The notes beneath the pieces are model-generated. The model was not told the DNA's origin and ran no database searches. It saw only the letters and a list, made by a program, of their open reading frames with translations. The position numbers were made by a program, and so were the translations under genes. Positions 17,578-27,329 of a DNA stretch of 64,000 nucleotides are shown one piece after another (position 1 is the stretch's first letter; each line of letters begins with the position of its first letter). Source of the stretch: an uncultured Alphaproteobacteria bacterium (GTDB lineage: Bacteria > Pseudomonadota > Alphaproteobacteria > RF32 > CAG-239); the NCBI GenBank assembly GCA_944392235.1, contig CALXVZ010000004.1, positions 54,951 to 118,950 of the forward strand. Reading direction: 5' to 3'.

Positions 17578-18692
17578 ATATCAGCAACCTCCAGAAGAAC
17601 AGTTAGAATACCTGTTGCAACAATCATCCAAACCAAAGCCGTAACAACTGCAGAGGTAGTAGCTTTACCGACACTATCAGCATCACGACCGGCATTAAGT
17701 CCTTCATAACAACCGCATAAAGAAATAATAATTCCGTAGACAACACTATGCATCAAGCCGACCAATATATTCTTTAAGCTCAAAGCCTTAATAGCAAAAT
17801 CGAAATAAGAGGATGAAGAAATATCCAAGAATGCGACACCAACGACAGCCCCACCAAAAATACCTAAAACATCAGCAAGCATAGTAAGGAAAGGAATAGT
17901 AAGCACCAAAGAAAGCAATCTCGGAGTGATAAGATAATCAGAGATTTTGATTCCTAAAGTTTTGAGAGCATCAATTTCTTCATTAACTTGCATAGTACCA
18001 AGCGTAGCGGCATAAGAAGAACCGGTTCTACCAGCCATAATGATTCCCACCATAATAGCAGCCATAATACGTGTCATACCGATAGAGACCATACTTGCAA
18101 CATAAATACCGGCACCAAATGTGCGTAATTGAAGAGCGCCGACGAAAGCTAAAATCAGCCCGACTAAAAAGCTGACTAAAGAAATAATCCCGACAGCTTT
18201 ATAACTACAATCGGCAAAAATAAAAAGAAAGTCATTACGACGAAAGATTGCTTTTCCTGTAAAAAATCGTATAAGAGAGAGATTAGTTTCATGGATGAAA
18301 GAAAGAGCTCTTTTAATCTGCAAAAAGACATCAAGACCTTTTTTTCCAAGAAAATCGAGTATAGGTAATGAATATTTATTTTTAAGAGGAGGTTTATTCT
18401 CTACATTAAGAGCCAAAGCAAGCATTTGTTGCAAATTGTCAGGCAGACTAGAGAAATTATAAGAAAGTCCGACATTTTTAACAAGTTTAGCCCATTTAAA
18501 GATTTGAGCAGTTAAAAGAGTAGAAGCATTTATATTTTCGGGCAAAACAAAAGTAACGTTTTTTCCTCCGTCTTTTTTCCAAAGTTCAATTTGCTCTAAA
18601 AGGGAATTTAGAGCATCATCATCTTCTCCATTATCAGCATCAGAAAAAGAAAGGAGAAGTTCTTGATTATTTTTTTTCAATTCAACAGTCAT
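17574..18692 (-). CDS. mlaE: MlaE-family permease with N-terminal STAS-like domain
   Basis: A 372-residue protein. Residues ~1-110 are a soluble STAS-like domain; the rest is an MlaE permease with about five membrane segments and the conserved GRTGSSYAATLGTMQVNEEI loop near residue 225 and DALKTLGI after it. It works with the MCE protein and ATPase downstream in phospholipid transport across the envelope. A fused STAS domain is known in MlaE proteins of several proteobacteria. It is the first gene of the four-gene operon. Confidence 0.92.
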   Translation of the reverse strand: MTVELKKNNQELLLSFSDADNGEDDDALNSLLEQIELWKKDGGKNVTFVLPENINASTLLTAQIFKWAKLVKNVGLSYNFSSLPDNLQQMLALALNVENKPPLKNKYSLPILDFLGKKGLDVFLQIKRALSFIHETNLSLIRFFTGKAIFRRNDFLFIFADCSYKAVGIISLVSFLVGLILAFVGALQLRTFGAGIYVASMVSIGMTRIMAAIMVGIIMAGRTGSSYAATLGTMQVNEEIDALKTLGIKISDYLITPRLLSLVLTIPFLTMLADVLGIFGGAVVGVAFLDISSSSYFDFAIKALSLKNILVGLMHSVVYGIIISLCGCYEGLNAGRDADSVGKATTSAVVTALVWMIVATGILTVLLEVADI

Positions 18693-18729
18693 TTTTCTTC
18701 ACACTTTGTTTAGAGAATAAATAATCAAT

Positions 18730-19587
18730 TTAAGTATTTTTGCAAGAGGCAAGGCAAACATCCACAGCTGCTTGGTTTGCGATTTCGTGAGCTTCCTGTT
18801 GCGGAAGTCCTTTCAGAATAGAAGCCATAAAGGCTCCAGAGAAAGCATTACCGGCCCCGTAAGCAAAAGTTTGTTGAATACCAGAGTTTTTGACAACTGA
18901 GAGAGTATCACCAAAGATGCGACTTTCCTTAGCCGTATCATTAAAGATAAGATATTTAAGACTATATTGATTTTTAAGAGTTTCACACATATCTTCTGCG
19001 GAGCCGGAAAGTTTAAGCATAGATTTAAGTATTTTCAGCTCAGAAAGATTAATTTTAAGAACATCAGCCATATCAAGCAGAGTAAGGATAGTCTGTTTAT
19101 CGTAATAATCTTGGCGAAGATTAATATCAAAAAACTTGAGAGATTTATGCGGAGCTGAAGCAATCAAATCAAGTATAGTCGCCTTAGAGTAAGATTTACG
19201 AAGCGGGAGTGTTCCGAAATAGATAGCATCAATATGTTTAAGACATTTTTCGGCATCATCAGTAAAAGGGATATAATCCCAAGCAGCATTTTCAAGAATA
19301 TGGGCGGTATGAGAACCATTAGGATTTTTAAAGATAAGCACTCTACCGGTAGGATAGGGGGTAACAGCCAGAACAGGATTGATATCAAATTTTTTCAGTT
19401 CAGCAATTACTTCTCTACCCAAATCATCAGCGCCGATAGCACTAATAAGATATCCTTCAACACCATATTGAACAGCATGATGTAAGAAATCAGCAGGAGC
19501 TCCGCCAAGTTTTCGACTATCGGGAAGTATATCAAAAACGACCTCACCGAGAGCAGCTACTTGCGGTTTTTTTATTTTTCCAGTCAT
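18730..19587 (-). CDS. PfkB-family carbohydrate kinase with altered catalytic residue
   Basis: A 285-residue ribokinase/PfkB fold protein, fructokinase-like at its N-terminus (ALGEVVFDILPDSRKLGGAP, residues ~11-30; AIGADDLGREV). The C-terminal PfkB signature reads YGAGNAFSGAF where the family has GAGD; the catalytic base Asp is Asn (codon AAT). This Asp deprotonates the sugar hydroxyl, so the protein may be inactive or regulatory unless another residue compensates. It has no operon partner; the GT39-like gene upstream on the same strand is 67 bases away. Confidence 0.8.
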   Translation of the reverse strand: MTGKIKKPQVAALGEVVFDILPDSRKLGGAPADFLHHAVQYGVEGYLISAIGADDLGREVIAELKKFDINPVLAVTPYPTGRVLIFKNPNGSHTAHILENAAWDYIPFTDDAEKCLKHIDAIYFGTLPLRKSYSKATILDLIASAPHKSLKFFDINLRQDYYDKQTILTLLDMADVLKINLSELKILKSMLKLSGSAEDMCETLKNQYSLKYLIFNDTAKESRIFGDTLSVVKNSGIQQTFAYGAGNAFSGAFMASILKGLPQQEAHEIANQAAVDVCLASCKNT

Positions 19588-19654
19588 AATGCCTCATATC
19601 CAAAACATTCACTACACATCAAGTATAACCAATAAATTTCGAGTGTCAACGTGT

Positions 19655-21178
19655 TTAATATTTGTTTAAACGCAAATTTAAGCTATTTTTTAAGAAATTA
19701 CCTGCATCTTGAGCATTAAGTTTGCATAAATCAGTCCCGAAGTTTAACCGATAACCGGAATTATAGGTAACGCATTCAAAATTATGTCTGAGCTGTTCAT
19801 AGCTAGATAAAGCGAAAGATATTTCAGGAAGAGGTTCAGAATAGTGATGAATATTTTTCAAGACAGAAGGTAATCGAAGGATTTCACCGGTTTTATCAAC
19901 AATAGCCAAGCAAGTATATTCTGGGAGATAATACTCACAAAAGAGGTTATTATTATCAAAAGTTAAAATAGGTTGATTAGGAGAAACGAATTGTCGAATA
20001 TCTTGAGTTAGACGAGAAAATCCTAAATCAAAAGAAGCTTTTCGAACATCTATATAAGCTGCACCAAAAGCAATAAGAGCGATAAATAGGAAAGGTTTCT
20101 GTAGATTTTTGAAATAAGATAAAGCGATAGCACCGGCAAGAAAGAGCGGGAGAGAAAAGCTCAAGAGATATCTAGCAGTAACCAGAGGTCTAATGTAAAG
20201 AGAAAGGAGAATGAGACAGAAGTAAGAGGCGAATAAGGAAAAGCAGGATAAGGATAACAGGCGTGAATTTTCTGCGGATATTTCCTTAAATTTTTTGAGA
20301 TTAAACAAGGCCGATATAACAACAAAAGTAAGCGTAGCGACAGCTAAAGTTTCAAAAATAAAGAGAAAAGATTGCCACATATCTGGGGCCAAGGGATTAA
20401 TAAAGAATTGGGGACTAAATTTAACAAAGTCCCAAGTAACGTACCAATCACGGCTGATATTTTGAGCAGTTGTCAACGGAATAGCAAGCCAAGGAAGAAA
20501 TAACAAGGAAACACAGACCGTCGATAAGAGGAATTTAATTAGAATATCATTTTTCCGAGAAAATAAGATGGCTATCAAAAGATATAAATATAAAAAGAAT
20601 AGAAATATAGCACAGTAATAATGAGAATAAAGAGCAAGAAGAGAAACTAGAGAAAATTTGAAAAAATCAGAGGAAAGAGGAGAGCTAAGCAATCTTATTC
20701 CAAAAACAAGAGTCATAAGCAAAAGCAGATTAGAAAGCATATATGTTCTGACTTCAAAAGCAAGCCATAAGGAGTGAGGCATAAGTAAGATAAGTGCAAT
20801 CATTAACAGAGCAATTTTATCACCAAAATCCCGCTTTAAGGATGTCGCGCAAAAAACTTGAGCTAAAATAAGGAGAATATAAGAAGCAAAATGAGCTCCA
20901 AAAATTTCATACTTTTGCGGAAATAAAGCTAAAACAAATTTCAGATAAAGGTAATAAAGCGGAGGTTTTGAGTCTTCGGTAGTAAGAAGGTGCCACATAT
21001 CCGAGAAATTATCTTTCGCCATCAAGACAGAATAGATTTCATCAGTCCACAGATTGAGATTATTTAAAAGAGTTGCATAAATGATAGCCGTTAAAGCAAT
21101 AAGCCCATACGCTTTGATGTTAAAATTATTTGCATAAGATTTAACAAAAGACAATATTTTCAACCTTTTTTCTCCCAA
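19655..21178 (-). CDS. GT39/ArnT-like membrane glycosyltransferase
   Basis: A 507-residue protein with a dozen or so hydrophobic segments. The first extramembrane loop has LNLWTDEIYS, with the acidic pair typical of GT-C/PMT-family (GT39, GT83) transferases, followed by EDSKPPLYYLYLKF, the matching KPPL motif. Such enzymes move a sugar from a polyprenyl-phosphate donor to protein or lipid A on the periplasmic side. The ~90 C-terminal residues form a soluble domain. Donor and acceptor are unknown. Confidence 0.8.
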   Translation of the reverse strand: MGEKRLKILSFVKSYANNFNIKAYGLIALTAIIYATLLNNLNLWTDEIYSVLMAKDNFSDMWHLLTTEDSKPPLYYLYLKFVLALFPQKYEIFGAHFASYILLILAQVFCATSLKRDFGDKIALLMIALILLMPHSLWLAFEVRTYMLSNLLLLMTLVFGIRLLSSPLSSDFFKFSLVSLLALYSHYYCAIFLFFLYLYLLIAILFSRKNDILIKFLLSTVCVSLLFLPWLAIPLTTAQNISRDWYVTWDFVKFSPQFFINPLAPDMWQSFLFIFETLAVATLTFVVISALFNLKKFKEISAENSRLLSLSCFSLFASYFCLILLSLYIRPLVTARYLLSFSLPLFLAGAIALSYFKNLQKPFLFIALIAFGAAYIDVRKASFDLGFSRLTQDIRQFVSPNQPILTFDNNNLFCEYYLPEYTCLAIVDKTGEILRLPSVLKNIHHYSEPLPEISFALSSYEQLRHNFECVTYNSGYRLNFGTDLCKLNAQDAGNFLKNSLNLRLNKY

Positions 21179-21246
21179 ATCTAAGAAAAAGGGTAAATAA
21201 AATAAAGAGAAAGGTCAATGCAAGAGATAAATTTCACACAATAAAA

Positions 21247-21272
21247 AACTGCTTTACGAGAGTAAAGCAGTT
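21247..21272 (-). terminator. Terminator of the F1 ATP synthase operon
   Basis: Eleven-bp perfect stem AACTGCTTTAC / GTAAAGCAGTT with GAGA loop, followed by T residues on the minus strand. Confidence 0.92.
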
Positions 21273-21291
21273 AGAAAAGAAAAAACAGAAA

Positions 21292-21660
21292 CTATTTAAC
21301 AAGCTTTTCATGCTCAAAATAATCAACAAGCCATTTATAGTAAGGATTAGGAAAATCCTGATACAATTGTCGAGTTAAATCTAAATTCAAATCAGATTTA
21401 CGGAAGGCGGATTCTGTAAGAACGGTGCAAGAATCTTCTTTAATATCCGCAGAACCGACAGATATCAACCATTCATCAATCACCCGATTCGATTCATCAA
21501 GAATTTTCAAAGCCCCCATATCAAGTGTCATAAGGGTAGGAGCTCTACCTTTAATGACAGTAAGAGGCATCGGGTTAGAAGGAAGAATAACACGGTAAGT
21601 TTTTGTATCAAGAACCAACTTTTCGGGCATATAAATTTTGAGTTGAATATCTAAAGCCAT
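21292..21660 (-). CDS. atpC: ATP synthase F1 subunit epsilon
   Basis: A 122-residue epsilon subunit with the N-terminal beta-sandwich (LQLKIYMPEKLVLD-like start and PLTVIKGRAPTLMTLDMGALKI). The C-terminal helical part is short and carries only a modest helix, so the inhibitory two-helix domain may be reduced. Last gene of atpHAGDC, 2 bases after atpD. Confidence 0.9.
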   Translation of the reverse strand: MALDIQLKIYMPEKLVLDTKTYRVILPSNPMPLTVIKGRAPTLMTLDMGALKILDESNRVIDEWLISVGSADIKEDSCTVLTESAFRKSDLNLDLTRQLYQDFPNPYYKWLVDYFEHEKLVK

Positions 21661-21662
21661 AA

Positions 21663-23225
<1,563 letters not shown>

Positions 23226-23248
23226 CTACAAGGTTGCATCATTTTTTA

Positions 23249-24160
23249 TTACATAGCTTCAGCCCCTGCGACAATTTCGGTTAATTCGGTAGTAATAGCC
23301 GACTGTCTGAGGGTATTATATTTGAAAGTCAAAGAACTAATCATATCTTTAGCATTTCTGTTAGCATTATCCATCGAGGTCATTCTAGCGGCATGTTCGG
23401 AAGCTTGTGAGTTAATAAGAATTTCGAACATAGCCGTTCTCATATAGATATTGGAAAGTTTTTTTAACAATTCGAGTTTATCGGGAAGATAACCATAGAA
23501 AGCATCTCCGACACGATTAACTTGAGTATCTTCATCAGATAATTCGATATCATAAGGAAAAACTTGTTTAGACACCAGAGTCCGAGTTAAACCAGATAAG
23601 AAATCACTATAGACAATTTCACAAACATCAGCATGATTTTTTTCTTTTTTAACCCAAACATCATGAAGGAAAGAGAGAGCTTCTTCGTATGTCAGATGTT
23701 TTTTGATAACATTAGGATAAGTTTCCTGAATTTCAGAAATTCCCATACGTTTAAGAGCAACGCTACCTTTTTTTCCATAACAATAAACAAAGACATTTTT
23801 CCCTTGATCTTTCAGCTCTTCAATACGTCTCCTAGCCTCTTTAGCAATTTGAGAATTATAGCTACCACAAAGTCCTCTGTCAGAAGAAAGAACAAATAGG
23901 ACATAGGTTTTTGGGTTTCTAGGTTGCACTAGGGTTTGCGGCAGAATAAAAGAAACACCTTTTTCAATTTCTTCATTTTTGATATCACATAAAACATTTT
24001 TAATTTGTTTAATGAGCATATGCTGAAAGAGTTCACTTTTTTCCAAAGTCAACTGAGCACGACGAAATTTAGAAGCTGCGACCATTTTCATGGCAGAAGT
24101 AATTTTAAGCGTAGACTTAATGCTTTCAATTCTTGTCCGTAATTCTTTCAAGCCAGCCAT
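23249..24160 (-). CDS. atpG: ATP synthase F1 subunit gamma
   Basis: A 303-residue gamma subunit. The N-terminal helix LKELRTRIESIKSTLKITSAM (read in two parts: LKELRTRIESIK and ITSAMKMVAASKFRRAQ), the SSDRGLCGSYN loop near residue 90 and the C-terminal ASEHAARMTSMDNANRNA helix are family hallmarks. It forms the rotating central stalk. Between atpA and atpD as expected. Confidence 0.97.
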   Translation of the reverse strand: MAGLKELRTRIESIKSTLKITSAMKMVAASKFRRAQLTLEKSELFQHMLIKQIKNVLCDIKNEEIEKGVSFILPQTLVQPRNPKTYVLFVLSSDRGLCGSYNSQIAKEARRRIEELKDQGKNVFVYCYGKKGSVALKRMGISEIQETYPNVIKKHLTYEEALSFLHDVWVKKEKNHADVCEIVYSDFLSGLTRTLVSKQVFPYDIELSDEDTQVNRVGDAFYGYLPDKLELLKKLSNIYMRTAMFEILINSQASEHAARMTSMDNANRNAKDMISSLTFKYNTLRQSAITTELTEIVAGAEAM

Positions 24161-24250
24161 AACATAACAACCTTTCGCACAACATCCTCAATTAAATAGG
24201 GAGCTCATACAAGGAAGAAACGCTCTAAGTATGAGCTCACAAAGATTACA

Positions 24251-25807
24251 CTAAGCAACCTGTTCGGCTACTTTTTTCTTATAAGCATCGAGAGCATATC
24301 TCATGAAATCGGCAAGAGATTTCTCTAATTCTTCAGAGATGACCTTTTGTTCACGAATTTCTTTAAGGATAGTGCTTTTCTCACGTTTCATCAAATCGAG
24401 TAAGAAGCGTTCAAAATCTTTAATTTGAGAAACTTCCAGCTCATCAAGATATCCTTTAGAACCTGCAAACAAAGAAACAACTTCATCTTCAAGAGGCAAT
24501 GGGTGATAAACTGGTTGTTTTAACAATTCAGTTAAACGCACACCACGTTCAAGAAGCTTTTTCGTAGCTGCATCAAGATCTGAAGAGAACTGAGAAAAGG
24601 CAGCCATTTCACGATACTGAGCCAAATCAAGTTTCATTGTTCCGGACACTTGCTTCATCGCTTTAACTTGAGCAGCCGATCCCACACGGCTAACGGAAAT
24701 ACCGACATTAACCGCAGGACGAACACCTTGATAGAAGAGAGGGGTTTCCAAGAAGATTTGCCCATCAGTAATAGAGATGACGTTAGTTGGAATATAAGCA
24801 GAAACATCACCGGCTTGAGTTTCGATAACAGGAAGAGCCGTTAAAGAACCGCTACCATGTTCTTCATCAAGTTTAGCCGCACGTTCAAGAAGTCTTGAGT
24901 GCAAGTAGAAAACATCGCCAGGATAAGCTTCACGCCCAGGTGGACGACGAAGAAGCAAAGACATTTGACGATAAGCCGTAGCTTGTTTAGATAAATCATC
25001 ATAAAAGATAACGGCATGCATTCCTCTATCGCGGAAATATTCACCCATTGCACAACCGGCATAAGGAGCGATATACTGCAGAGGAGCCGCATCAGAAGCA
25101 GTCGCTGCGACAACAATAGTATAGTCCATAGCTCCGTAATCTTTCAGAGTTTGAACAACTTGAGCAACGGTAGAGCGTTTCTGCCCAATAGCGACATAGA
25201 TACAGAAGAGTTTATCTTTATCATTTTTAGCAGCATCATTAACAGACTTTTGGTTAATGATAGTATCAACGATAATAGAAGTTTTACCAGTCTGTCTATC
25301 ACCAATAATAAGCTCACGTTGTCCACGTCCGATAGGGATAAGCGAGTCGATAATTTTAAGCCCTGTTTGAACAGGTTCATGCACGCTACGTCTTTCGATA
25401 ATACCCGGAGCTTTCGTTTCGACATTGGCAAATTCTTTAGCTTTAATAGAGCCAAGACCATCGATAGGCTGTCCCAAAGCGTCAACAACACGTCCAAGCA
25501 ATTCTTTTCCGACAGGAACGCTAATAATTTTATTAGTTCTTTTAACTGTATCACCCTCTTTAATTTCTGCATCAGAACCGAAGATAACAACACCAACGCT
25601 ATCCTCACCCAGATTAAGAGCCATACCTTTTACGCCGGATGCAAATTCGACCATTTCATTATATTCAACACCTGTCAGTCCATAGACAGTAGCGATACCA
25701 TCGCCGACAGAAAGAACACGTCCCACTTCTTCCATATTAGGACTAAAGTTATAGTGTTCTATTTTTTCTTTGAGAATATTGGAAATTTCCTCTGCTTTCA
25801 CAGCCAT
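24251..25807 (-). CDS. atpA: ATP synthase F1 subunit alpha
   Basis: A 518-residue non-catalytic nucleotide-binding subunit: [10 protein letters not shown] near residue 32, P-loop GDRQTGKTS near residue 170, [20 protein letters not shown] and [10 protein letters not shown] segments. Full length, no oddities. Part of the alphaproteobacterial operon order H-A-G-D-C. Confidence 0.98.
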   Translation of the reverse strand: MAVKAEEISNILKEKIEHYNFSPNMEEVGRVLSVGDGIATVYGLTGVEYNEMVEFASGVKGMALNLGEDSVGVVIFGSDAEIKEGDTVKRTNKIISVPVGKELLGRVVDALGQPIDGLGSIKAKEFANVETKAPGIIERRSVHEPVQTGLKIIDSLIPIGRGQRELIIGDRQTGKTSIIVDTIINQKSVNDAAKNDKDKLFCIYVAIGQKRSTVAQVVQTLKDYGAMDYTIVVAATASDAAPLQYIAPYAGCAMGEYFRDRGMHAVIFYDDLSKQATAYRQMSLLLRRPPGREAYPGDVFYLHSRLLERAAKLDEEHGSGSLTALPVIETQAGDVSAYIPTNVISITDGQIFLETPLFYQGVRPAVNVGISVSRVGSAAQVKAMKQVSGTMKLDLAQYREMAAFSQFSSDLDAATKKLLERGVRLTELLKQPVYHPLPLEDEVVSLFAGSKGYLDELEVSQIKDFERFLLDLMKREKSTILKEIREQKVISEELEKSLADFMRYALDAYKKKVAEQVA

Positions 25808-25847
25808 ATCAGTTTCCTTTCTTCACCATAAAAATTAGAAAAACCAT

Positions 25848-26414
25848 TTAACAAGCATCTCCTCCCGAAGCATTTAAGAGTAATTTAATTCGATTAAGTT
25901 TAGTTTGTAAAGTATCATCTATCAAAAAAGAGTTAAAACTAATACGCAATCCACCCAAAACCTCTGGATTGATTTGATATTTGAGCAAAACTTTAGAATT
26001 CAAGCCTGTTTCTAAAACCGAATGTAATTTTTTATCCTGAGCATCAGAGAGTTGAATAGCAGTTTCAACGAGTACTTCAACGATGCCTTTATATTTATAA
26101 TAGACATTAGTAAATTCTTGCAAAATAAGATCTAAGAAGGAGATTCGTCCATTTTCTGCAATAATAAGCAGAGCGTCAGTGGAGATTTGGGATAATTTTA
26201 TTTTTTTAGCCAAAGTTTCCAAGATATTTTTTCTGACAAGAGCATCATCAATAGGGGCAGCCAAAGCATTCCAAACATTTTTATCAAGAGAATAAGACGC
26301 ATTCAATAATTGAATTTCTTCAAAAACTTTATCTTCCATTTTTTTATCTTTAGCCGCTTCAAACCAAGCATTTGCATAGTTTGCTGCTATTTTGAATTTT
26401 GAACTTTTTTGCAT
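25848..26414 (-). CDS. atpH: ATP synthase F1 subunit delta
   Basis: A 188-residue delta (OSCP) subunit that links F1 to the peripheral stalk. It begins MQKSSKFKIAANYANAWFEAA, matching the family's N-terminal helix with A-x-x-YA-x-A, and ends with LGGLRISFNSFLIDDTLQTKL, the conserved C-terminal signature. Start ATG 26414 is preferred over an in-frame TTG at 26474, because the extra 20 codons coincide with a promoter and would add an unexpected membrane helix. First gene of the operon; F0 genes are absent here. Confidence 0.92.
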   Translation of the reverse strand: MQKSSKFKIAANYANAWFEAAKDKKMEDKVFEEIQLLNASYSLDKNVWNALAAPIDDALVRKNILETLAKKIKLSQISTDALLIIAENGRISFLDLILQEFTNVYYKYKGIVEVLVETAIQLSDAQDKKLHSVLETGLNSKVLLKYQINPEVLGGLRISFNSFLIDDTLQTKLNRIKLLLNASGGDAC

Positions 26415-26445
26415 ACTATACATCCAAACAAAGAATATCGTTAAT

Positions 26446-26474
26446 AGTATAATAACTAAACCTACCAACTTCAA
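26446..26474 (-). promoter_or_regulatory. Promoter of atpHAGDC
   Basis: On the minus strand TTGAAG (26469-26474), 17-base spacer, TATACT (26446-26451). Transcription would start near 26438, leaving a ~25-base leader before ATG 26414. Confidence 0.6.
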
Positions 26475-26576
26475 TTATCACAAAATTACTTATTTTAAAT
26501 TAAAATTTCCACCACTAAACAAGTTTTTTAACAATGATTTTCAAAAAAAGGTATGGTAAAAGTAAAACATAAAAAA

Positions 26577-26603
26577 AGTCTCAACGCTAAAAGCGAAGAG
26601 ACT
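26577..26603 (-). terminator. Terminator of the orphan gene at 26619
   Basis: Stem AGTCTC (26577-26582) / GAGACT (26598-26603) with an inner CGCT / AGCG extension; T run follows on the minus strand. Confidence 0.85.
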
Positions 26604-26618
26604 AGAAAAAACAATCTT

Positions 26619-27248
26619 TCAAAATACGAATTTTTCAATAGCGTATAACAAAAACTTGTTTTTAACATGCAGATTAAGGGAAGTTCCTTTAAAATCATAA
26701 AATTCCCCATCTACATAAAAAGTTTTGTTCTTAAACATTTTTTTGACAGGAGAATTTGTGAAAAGGATTCTTTTCCTCTGAGGATTGTAGACCCCGGCAT
26801 AAGTTGCATCATGAGAATTAAGAACAGACATAAAGTAAAAGCCATTAGGAAAAACGTGAGTAAATTTCAACCGTTTACCGACACAAGAGCCTATATTATC
26901 AAATAAAACCAATCCATCATTCAGAGGAGTGCAATACCATCCATTATAAAAGAGATTAGTATCTTTGGAAAAATCTGTAATACGTTCTCCGTTTTGATTC
27001 CATATAGCTTTTTCTCCGTTTTTACGGATAATCATGAATTTACGATCATCTGCCTCAACAATTTTTTTAACACCCCCCAAAGGGAAACGTTTAGCATTAT
27101 CTTTAACAAGGATGACCATATCATTTTTCAAGAAAACAGCCACCCATCCACATTTTAATTGTTGATTTTTTTTAATCAAACCATGATAAATCATAATAAC
27201 ATCTGCAGGCAATTTAATGCTAGGCCGAATAAAATTTTTTAACATCAT
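26619..27248 (-). CDS. Orphan beta-repeat (WG/propeller-like) protein
   Basis: A 209-residue protein with short repeated strands: KCGWVAVFLKNDMVILV, FMIIRKNGEKAIWNQNGERI, NGWYCTPLNDGLVLFDN, FPNGFYFMSV. The NG-W/Y/F and following N/D-x-x-G turns resemble WG-type repeats and match the pattern in the gene at 9273. No signal peptide. ATG 27248 is followed directly by a second ATG; the leader lacks a Shine-Dalgarno and reads ATTATG. It has its own promoter and terminator and is not part of the atp operon. Function unknown. Confidence 0.65.
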   Translation of the reverse strand: MMLKNFIRPSIKLPADVIMIYHGLIKKNQQLKCGWVAVFLKNDMVILVKDNAKRFPLGGVKKIVEADDRKFMIIRKNGEKAIWNQNGERITDFSKDTNLFYNGWYCTPLNDGLVLFDNIGSCVGKRLKFTHVFPNGFYFMSVLNSHDATYAGVYNPQRKRILFTNSPVKKMFKNKTFYVDGEFYDFKGTSLNLHVKNKFLLYAIEKFVF

Positions 27249-27281
27249 AATAAATTTTAATAATTAGGATTTGTAAAGAAA

Positions 27282-27310
27282 ACTATAGCTCAAAAGCAGA
27301 CAGAAGTCAA
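27282..27310 (-). promoter_or_regulatory. Sigma70-type promoter for the orphan gene at 26619-27248
   Basis: On the minus strand TTGACT (27305-27310), 17-base spacer, TATAGT (27282-27287). Confidence 0.7.
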
Positions 27311-27329
27311 TTATAAAAAAGTAGAAAAA

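Noticed and set aside
25016-25831. Long open frame of 271 codons on the strand opposite atpA
   Set aside because: It lies entirely antisense to a highly conserved gene, has Ser/Asn/Phe-rich composition typical of antisense translation, and matches no known protein pattern.
26415-26474. Hydrophobic N-terminal extension on AtpH starting at TTG
   Set aside because: The region coincides with a TTGAAG-N17-TATACT promoter, and delta subunits do not carry a membrane helix.
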